Below, piece by piece: positions 1 through 8,300 of a DNA stretch of 64,000 nt (positions within the stretch are counted from its first letter, which is position 1; every line of letters begins with the position of its first letter). Origin of the DNA: Pelagomonas calceolata (Eukaryota; Sar; Pelagophyceae; Pelagomonadales; Pelagomonadaceae). Below the pieces are notes generated by a model. That model saw only the letters and a program-made list of their open reading frames with translations, was not told the DNA's origin and searched no databases. Made by a program: the position numbers and the translations under genes. Where the stretch lies: the NCBI GenBank assembly GCA_918797485.1, contig CAKKNE010000005.1:1984001-2048000 (forward strand). The letters are read 5' to 3'.

Positions 1-238
1 CACTCCGCCAGTCGCGCGGCACTTGCGACGGCATCGTCGGCGCGAAGAAGTCGACGCCGTGTCTTTTGCCGATCCTCCGCACGACGCCGCCCAGCGTCGT
101 GCCCGCGACCTTCTTGCCCTTGACGAACAGCACGTCGCAGGGGAAGGTCCGCCCGAAGCCGGCGAGCCAGGGCCTGGCTTCCTTTTCTTGGGCCGCAGCG
201 ATGGCGCCGACCGCCGCGAGGATGATGCATGGCCGCAT
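1..238 (-). CDS. sulfotransferase-like protein, N-terminal part
   Basis: This is the start of a minus-strand gene that runs off the left edge; 79 codons are visible and open. The ATG at 238 opens a short hydrophobic stretch (IILAAVGAIAAA, residues 5-16) that looks like a signal peptide or Golgi signal anchor. At residues 36-60 the segment DVLFVKGKKVAGTTLGGVV resembles the 5'-phosphosulfate-binding loop of Golgi carbohydrate sulfotransferases, where a basic residue and a G-T-T/S run bind PAPS. From family knowledge the product would transfer sulfate from PAPS to glycans in the secretory pathway. The catalytic base and 3'-phosphate-binding region lie outside the window, so the assignment rests on this one motif plus the signal. 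A promoter palindrome lies 81 bp upstream. Confidence 0.45.
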   Translation of the reverse strand, partial: MRPCIILAAVGAIAAAQEKEARPWLAGFGRTFPCDVLFVKGKKVAGTTLGGVVRRIGKRHGVDFFAPTMPSQVPRDWRS

Positions 239-318
239 CGATGCGATGGCGGGTCGCTGCCGCGATGGGCAGCCACCGCGTCCAGGCTCGGTGATGCTCA
301 CCCAAAAAATTGGCTCTG

Positions 319-340
319 CTGGTGTCTTACATCGCTAGCT
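319..340. promoter_or_regulatory. promoter palindrome copy 1
   Basis: Imperfect inverted repeat GGTGTC-N6-CGCTAGC, one of nine similar sites in the window. It lies between the divergent starts at 238 (minus) and 523 (plus). This copy has CTGG where most have CTAG. Confidence 0.5.
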
Positions 341-522
341 CGCAACTTGCCAATTTGGGCCGCGTGCGTTGCGCACCAGTGACTAGCTGTAAAAGGGACG
401 CAGCATTCGGCACACGATCGTGCGAAGCTCCTCTGGTGCGCGCAATTCTTACACCAGCTCCGTGCGCCAAGCCAGAGGTCAGCTTTTGAGCTGCGCCGCT
501 GCCAGCGCGAATCGGCCCAGTA

Positions 523-1251
523 ATGACCGAAACCCGTGGCGCTGCTATGCGACAGGCAATGCCATCCCGCCTGCCGCCGCAGCTCATAATTGCTTGGCTA
601 CCGACCCGCGATGTTGCCTCCGCGCTGCGCGTGTCGAAGGATTGGCGCGGTTCCCCAGAACCGATCTTCAAAGCGATCGCGGGCCGCCATGGGCTCCGGC
701 TCGTGGACGCTTCGTGGAGAGAGACGGTGCGGCAGTATAGGTCCTCTTTGGGGGACTTTTCATTTGTACTTACCGGTCATCCCACCCCTCTGCGTTTACA
801 CACGGCGGCAAGGCGCGACGACGTCCCGGCCATCCAAAGACTTATTTCCGAAGGTGTAAATGTAAACCATGCGACTCCTGCCGGCCTGACGGCTCTCCAC
901 TACGCGGCATTGCGGGAAAATTTGAGTGCTCTAAACGCATTAATTGCCGCCGGCGCCGATCTGAACGCACACAACCGGATACTGCGAACGGCTGCTGGCG
1001 GGGGCACGCCGCTCCACGTCGCCGCGAATTCGACGAGGGCACGTCTATCCGCGCGATACTATTGTGCCGCGCGGCTGATCGAAGCCGGTGCCAACGCACG
1101 GCTTTTGAACGGAGACGAACAGGCGCCTTACCAGAGCCAGTTTCCAGCACACGTGCCCGGACCTCAGGAGCCCAGTTTCTTCGATTTTTCTGACGTGGGC
1201 CCCCATAGATTCCGCAAGCTCCTGGAAGACGCCTTCCATGCCCAGCGCTAA
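523..1251 (+). CDS. ankyrin-repeat protein with F-box-like N-terminus
   Basis: A 242-residue single-exon protein. Residues 17-45 (LPPQLIIAWLPTRDVASALR, then VSKDW) have the hydrophobic/leucine pattern of an F-box helix pair. Residues 90-190 carry two to three ankyrin repeats: one around LHTAARRDDVPAIQRLISEG, a second with GLTALHYAALRENLSAL, and a third around GTPLHVAANSTRARLS. F-box plus ankyrin proteins usually present substrates to SCF ubiquitin ligases, but the F-box here is weak, so only the ankyrin part is secure. The tail (about residues 195-242) matches nothing I recognise. The next gene converges on it 125 bp downstream. Confidence 0.72.
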   Translation: MTETRGAAMRQAMPSRLPPQLIIAWLPTRDVASALRVSKDWRGSPEPIFKAIAGRHGLRLVDASWRETVRQYRSSLGDFSFVLTGHPTPLRLHTAARRDDVPAIQRLISEGVNVNHATPAGLTALHYAALRENLSALNALIAAGADLNAHNRILRTAAGGGTPLHVAANSTRARLSARYYCAARLIEAGANARLLNGDEQAPYQSQFPAHVPGPQEPSFFDFSDVGPHRFRKLLEDAFHAQR

Positions 1252-1376
1252 TGCCAGTGATGTAATTATGATGTCAAGTTCACTAATGATTTCTATAATG
1301 ATTTACTAGCACAGGGCCGCGGTTTTTTTCTGGATTTACTAGCGCAAGAGACAGTAAGTCACAACAAGTCTCCTTA

Positions 1377-2138
1377 TCACAGCACGAGCTCCATGGGCGC
1401 CCGCGCGTTGACCCCCGGGAACTCGGCGGCCGTGTCGCTCGGCCGCCGCGCGCAATCGACGAAGCCGAAGCGCGCGTACCAGTCCCGCTTGACCGGCGGG
1501 CACTCTAGATACAATCGCTCCAGGCTCGACGAGCGCGCCTCAGCTAAAATCTCCCGCAGGATCGCCGAGCCGACGCCTCTCCCCTGAAACGCGGGCGAGA
1601 CGGTCATCTGGCGGACCTCGCCCGTGGCGCGCGTCAGCATGCCGCAGCCCGCGACTTCATCGTCGATCGACGCGATATAGATAAGGCGCGTCGCGAGGTG
1701 CTTCTCCAAATCGCAGAAGCGCCCCAAAATAATCTCTAGCTCCTCCGCTGCATAATGCCGCGACAGCTCGTTCTTCTCGTTAGATTCGCGTACCGTTGTC
1801 GTGATCACCTCCTTGATCGATGCGACCAGTGCAGTATCATCTAAACTCTCCAGGACGCGCACCTCTATCTGATGTGGCTCCCGCTTGATGGGCTCCTCGT
1901 CAATGTTATACACGTTGATCTTCACGGTGCCGCTCAGGTAAAAAATTAGAGCCGCGACGCCGACGGACCAGACGACGTACTCCGTCCAGTCGCTCGCGCT
2001 GCCCTCGAAGCCCTCGCCGATGGCGTACGCGTTCAGCGCGCCTTCATTTATGTGTTTCTGCGCCACGGCGTCGGCCGGCGGGCGGCGCGCCGTCACAGCA
2101 TGAAGGCAGCAACCGGTGAGGAGCAGGCGGAGGCGCAT
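1377..2138 (-). CDS. GNAT-family N-acetyltransferase, membrane-anchored
   Basis: A 253-residue protein when started at the ATG at 2138, where the sequence MRLRLLLTGCCLHAVTA looks like a signal peptide or anchor. The open frame continues upstream but with no supporting motif, so that extension is probably not translated. A second hydrophobic segment, VVWSVGVAALIFYLSG, lies near residues 47-62. The C-terminal half has the GNAT fold signature: a beta4-alpha3 acetyl-CoA loop in VSPAFQGRGVGSAIL, preceded by EVRQMTV and followed by the YARFGF motif typical of beta6-beta7. The substrate is unknown. It is divergent from the VPS13-like gene, with a 205-bp shared promoter. Confidence 0.8.
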   Translation of the reverse strand: MRLRLLLTGCCLHAVTARRPPADAVAQKHINEGALNAYAIGEGFEGSASDWTEYVVWSVGVAALIFYLSGTVKINVYNIDEEPIKREPHQIEVRVLESLDDTALVASIKEVITTTVRESNEKNELSRHYAAEELEIILGRFCDLEKHLATRLIYIASIDDEVAGCGMLTRATGEVRQMTVSPAFQGRGVGSAILREILAEARSSSLERLYLECPPVKRDWYARFGFVDCARRPSDTAAEFPGVNARAPMELVL

Positions 2139-2343
2139 CGCTCTCGCACGCGTCCCGAGAGCTTCTGAGCGATTGTACTGATGCCTATGGTGGCCCAATA
2201 GCGCTCGTGGAGCACCAATGCGCCACAGGAGCGGGCTAGCGTCGAGAGACACACTAGGATGAACTGACAAGCTTTGCTTTTCGACGTGCCCACGGGTGGG
2301 CAATGCACGATGCAGCATAACTAACAAACGACATTCATCCATC

Positions 2344-5300
2344 ATGCGCCTCGCGAACGGTGGGCTGGAGCTGGAAGGCCTAGCCCTGCCATTAAAGGGA
2401 GGCAGCCTGAGGATAGAAACGCTGCGAGTCGGCTTGCTAAGCGTGCACGTCCGGGGCGTGCGCCTGAAAACAGCGCTCCCGAACGCGACGAAAAGCAATG
2501 GCCTCGCGAAACCGTTGCGACGGCTCGCCGCGCGATTGGTACAGGTGTCCGTCGAGGGCCCAATCGAGGTGACCATCACCGCAAAAGACGGCGAGATCAC
2601 AGCGAAAGCAATCAATTGTCGGATAGAACACCAGACCCTGCGCGCGCCCGCCGTCTCCATTAGTTTCGAGGGCGCCGAGGCGTCGCTGAGGGAGCTCACC
2701 GTCTCGGCGGACGGCGCGAGCGCCTCCGAGCTGACGGCGACGGCGTCCGCGGCAGGTGTCGAGCGCGCCAAGGCGCTCGTCTCCACCAGAGCCGCGCCGC
2801 CGGGACAACAACTGCCCTGGGCCTCGCTCGCGCTCGTGGCTGCTCTATTAGCGTGGCGGCCTTTGATGGGTGTGGTGGTCGCGGCGCTCTGGGCGCTTTC
2901 AGTATATATGGAGGAACAACCCTCGTCAAAAAAGCCGTATGAATTAGGCGCCGCGCGCGTCGCTGTCACTCTGGGTCATCTATCAGCGACGGCCACGAAG
3001 CTGCGCGTGTCCGGTCACAAAGTGCGGGCCGACGCCGCGACGGTTATGCTACAATCGGATGGCGACGAGGTCCTTTGCGTGCGGGCGATGGACGTCCGAG
3101 CCGAGGGTTTGAGTATTGAGTGCGAGGCGCTGAACGCGACCCTGGACCCGCGCGCATTTCCGAGAGACGACGCCCAACGACAGGGCGCTTGGAGGGTTGA
3201 GCTCGCTGTAAAGAAGAGTGTGGAGACGGTCTTTGTCAAGGCCGATTGCAGTGGCACCGTCGTGCGCCGCGCATTGTTAACAGCAGCAACCAGCTCGGCG
3301 CTCGTCGAACCGGGTTCGATACAATTGAATCTGGCCGCGCTGTGTGTGAATGACGGCGACGGCCGCAACCAGGTACGGGGAAGTTCAATAGCGTTCCGAC
3401 GACGAAAGGCTGAGATAGCAGTGCAACTAAACGGCGGAAACGTCGCCTACGAGCACCGCTTTGTCGCCGACGTGCTGCGGTGGTTCCACGCGGCCCGCAC
3501 TGTGTCCAATGACCCCGCGCCTTCGTTAAAAGTGGACTGTAGCGACGTCGATTTAGTGGTACCGGAGTCGATGGAACGGCGGGGCGCGGCCACCTTCTCA
3601 ATACAAACTCTAAAGGCGCGGCGCGGCGACAAAGATATTCACGTAGAGGCGGACTGTCGCTTGAAATGTCTAGACGACGAGTGCGCTCATTTACCTGATC
3701 TAAACGTGCGAATTGTGAAAAATCGCGTCGACGTGGCGCTGGCGCGGGACGCTCTAGCTCTGCGACTGACGCGCGCGCAGTACGCTTGCTTAGTAGGCTT
3801 GTTTTTTGGGAACGTGGGGGACGACCACGGCGACGGCGCGTCCGAAAAATGGTGGCCCGAGACGGATTCTACAGAAACACAGTTTCCGCAGGATTGGTAC
3901 GAAAGCGGCACGGCGCCCCACGCCCTCGCGAAGACGCTGGGCTTCGCCTGGCGCGTCCGCGTCGCCTGCCCCAATTTGTCAATTGCATTGGTGGATTGTG
4001 GCTGCGCCCTGGAAACGGTTAAGCTACGACTAGACGTGGACCGCGTCGCAAAAGGCGGCGGCTGCGCCTCGGCCTTAGTTCTTGAGACGTTACGCGTCAT
4101 AAACAACGACGACGTGTGGCTCGCCGTTCAGAAGCGAGGAAACGCAGCGTTGAGATACGAGCACCGCACGAACGTCAAATTCACCTGGGCGGGCGTCTTC
4201 CTTGGGAGGCTGGATTTGCGAGCCGTGCCGTCGGACATCTCGTCGTTGTGTGCTTTCTTATGGGGGGGCTTCAAGCGAGCTTCTAGATTAGCTCCCATCA
4301 AAAGGCCGGACGCCGTGAGTCCTCGACGCGAGGCGCATGCCGCTTCATTGGTCGTGGATGTTGTGAATGCGTCCTATACCATCGGCGAGCTCGTTTGTGC
4401 ACTTGACAGAGTCAAGTTTGTGAGAGATGCGTCGTTAACAAGTGGCGAGGCGTCCCTCGAAGGGAGGATCGATTCCATAATAGCGGACGACCGGACCCTC
4501 TCCAAGTCATTTGATGTAGGGTGGAAACGCAAGGCCACGTACGAGGGCGACGTGTGTCAAGCGGAGGCGTCGCTCAAAGTAGATCATATCGATATGTATG
4601 GAGACCGCCACGACCTGAGACGGTGTAGAGATGTCGTAGCGTTACTCAAGCGGCCCCGTCCACCAATTAAGGGAGACGCTCACGCCTGGGCTTTACTGGT
4701 GAATGAAGCGGACGCACCTAATTTGCCGGGACGAACGACCTTCACGGGTGAAGGCTCTATGATCCTCCACGCGTTGCGAGCGGGTGGTAGACGACGCGTG
4801 GCGCGCGGTTTATTGAATTGGAAAGCTCAGGGCGCGGCCGAGACGGATCGCGTCGCGTGTAATGTGGATGTCAAAGTCGAGGCCTCCGCGCGGCCCGAGA
4901 AGAGCTGGGCGCCGGTGCTGGATCGCCACGGTCTTGTTATAGCATTGGAGAGTAGGCACGGCGGCCGCGCGCGGTCTTGTAGAATAGTATCAGCGGAGCC
5001 TTTACATATGTCCTTGGACGTGAAACTCGTCGAGGCCCTGCGGGAGAATGATGATAGACCGGAACGGTGCTGCTCCATTGTGTGTCGGCACCGCATCAAT
5101 TCCAGTAGTTCATTGGACGCGTTCTTGCGGCTGAGTGGCTCTTCTGAGGACTTCGGTGGTACAATACATGTCGAGGCCGACCAGTCGCAAGCCATAGCCC
5201 ATGGCGAGGACTCGGGTGACGAGGATGAGGATGATGATACGCCTTCCATAGTAGTGGACGCGCTCTCAGTAGAAACGGAACATGGTAAGTGGGTCCTGTG

Positions 5301-8300
5301 CGCGGATGATTATGGAGGGGCCGCGCCCGTACTCCTCGAAGGGTCCACGCCACTTCGATTGAGACGTAATGAAGAGGTCGCTTTGTGTTCTGCGACGTGC
5401 GAACGCGTGGGCCCACGGCTCATCTTAACTCTAGCGTCGCGCTTCGCCATCACTAATAGGGGAGACGAAGCACTTGACATACGATGCGGTGGCTTCGAGG
5501 CCACGGTCGGACCTGATAGTACAATACAGCTCCCTTTGATCCCTGAGACAGCAAATCTAGAGGCGCGCCTCACAAAAGATTGGATCGCCTGCGGCCGCGT
5601 CGGTGCATCTAACACTCTTAAAAGATTAGAAGGCGGGTTATGTCGCGGCGGCGCCGACCAACATATCATTCTAAGACCGGCGCTGACCCTTAAAAATGCT
5701 TTACCGTGTGCTATGGCGTGGGAGGCAGCAGTTAACGGTGTCCGCCGGGGGTGTTTACACTCAGCAGAACAGGTATCACTCTACACAACCGCGGAGAAAG
5801 CCACTCTCAGATTGCGGGTGGCCAACTACCAGTGGTCGCGCGGCGTCGCCTTCGACACGAACGCGCTCATCGAGGCCTCCTCCTCTTCTGAGGGAGTCGT
5901 GTCGCGCACCGATCTGATTCTGGACGCCCTCGATGCTAGGGTAGAGAGCGATGATGGCGAGCGCTGGGTCCGCGTCGCGCCGTCGCTACGAGTTACTGTT
6001 TCTGTGGATGCGGCTGGGCTCGTCACATTGCAATGTAGATACGCTCTGGAGAATTTGCTCGAGGCGCCGTGTAGCTACGCGCCCGCCGAGATCCCCGACG
6101 AAAATCAAAGAGTGCTCGCGGTGCAGCAATTAGGCGTGGCGACGGGCTTATCGCGACGGCCGTCTCTTAGTAGGAGGTCGTCCGGGCGGCGCCGCATGCT
6201 GAGCAGCGTGCGCAGCGTCTCGAAAATCGAGGACAAGGAGCCGGACACGCCCCGCATCGAGGTAACTTTGAGGAGAGCGGCGCACCACGAACGATTTATA
6301 CATATACAAGCGAAGACGGCGCGCGAGGCCGTCCGCAAGGTCATACCTGATTATAGCGACGAGTACGACGTGGTCGGCGAGGACACGCATCCCATGGATC
6401 TGGACGCGCCCCTCCTCGAACCTCGTACTTTATACTTGAGACATCGATTGGAGAGGGCCCTCGCGCAGCAGGATGCTTTGGATCTAGACCAGCTCTACCC
6501 GAGCGAGGCGGCGGCGGCGGCGGCCGTGGCCGTGCCCTGGAGTGGTGCGATGCCCTGGGACCCCGTCGCGGGCGGGCCTCGAAGGCACGGGCCCCAGTTA
6601 GCAGTGAGAGCGGTTCTCGTGCACGGCCCGGCGCCTTCTAGAGGTGAAGCTACTGCGAGGATTCGCGTCGACGGGTGCTCGGAATGGTCCGCTCCACTCG
6701 TACTACCTACAAGGTACGATAACAAGTTGGAGGGCACGGCATTAAGGTACGACGACGACGATGCGGAGGCGGCCGACGGCGCTTCTACTCGTTTACAGTT
6801 ACGGGCGCCGGAGCGTTCCCAGAGGAGACCGGTCTATGATTTGAGTTTACGAGTAGAAGCTTGTAGCGACTACGTTGGCGTGGTGTTAACACCGAAGCTG
6901 TCGTTCCGCAACCATACGGACGGCGTGTTAGAGGTAAGGCAGGCGGGCGTTGATGTGGATAGACCCTTGCTGGAGTTGCAACCGACGGAAACGGGCCAGG
7001 TGATCGCGTGGAGCGACGAGCAGGGCCCTCGATTGGTACAATTACGTCTACGGAATAGTGAGGATGCTATACTGAAGAGCGGTGCTCTGAGAGCTGATTG
7101 TTTGGTGGGCCGGGGCGAGACGGTCTTTGCCGCGTTCAATAATGACCATGAAGTCCACCTGCGGTTACGACGAGAAGCGAGGTCATTTACCGATGACGAC
7201 GGCAATGAACTCTCTGATACAAGTATAGAAACTTTATGTATCGTGGAAGAGAGTGATGCAAGGTGGCCGCCCTACCGGTTGGTGAACAAGACCGACATTA
7301 AGCTGAGGTACCGCCAACGATTGGCCAAGCAGAACTTCCCGAAAGAGGTTGCGGACTTTGACGGTGAACTTTCAACAGTAAAAGACACTACATTTACGTT
7401 AGCTTCCCTGAATCATGCCTCCAAACCGAGAGGACCGCGTCCACTCATCGTGCAGCCGCGCAACGACCAGAAGAAGCAGGGCTTGAAGGTGACAGGTAAC
7501 GACGACGAGGCCCCCGACGACGAGATCGGAAACGCGCAGAAATTCGTCAAGCAGTCGTCCATGAGTACGGAGCTGGAGCGGGCCGCGTCCAGTATGTCTT
7601 CCGCCGTGTTTGGGAGTACGTCGAAGCCTCCTACGTCGGCTTCTGATGCCTTGGAACGAGGTGTTAAGTACTTGGGCAAAAAAGCGCGATCCGGTGCGCG
7701 GAAAGTCGGTCTATTGGAAGCGAAACGCGCGGAACAGCGCATCGGGCCCTGGCGGCAGCTGGAACCTGGTGACAGTGCATCGTACGCGTGGGAGCGGCCC
7801 TTGGATGCCGTCGGGTCGTCTACTCGGAGTCAGCGACGAGTGTTAATTGTGGAAGGCTACACCGATAAGGGCTGGACGCAGAGGGTGCAGGTGGCTTTAG
7901 ATGAAGCACAAGGAGAGCTCAAAGGCGACCTACCTTGTGTCGTGAAGGCGGACGGTCCCACTCGAGTGCTAGAGTTCGGTACTAAAGCAACGGATATAAT
8001 CAGACCCGACCTCTCGGCGACGGAGGACGGCGGCGACCGGTTAGTCGCGCACGCGGCGGAGCTCGGGGCGTCTATTTTGATCAGAGGCCTCGACGATAAA
8101 CCGAGGGAACTCGTGAAAATAACGCTCTGCGACGCGCGGGCCGCCTGGACCTGCCTCGAGCAGGGCGGCGTCAACGCCGAGTTCTCGATCCACCACGTGC
8201 AGGTGGACAACTTGCTGAGCCCGAGACCGCTGTACGCGGCGGCTCTAAGGCCGCGATTAGGCGAGGACGACTCGCCTTGTCTAGCCGCATCTGTCAGAAG

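Noticed and set aside
1377-2969. Extending the GNAT frame to 530 residues
   Set aside because: The upstream part overlaps the divergent VPS13-like gene and has no structure. The ATG at 2138 gives a clean signal sequence.
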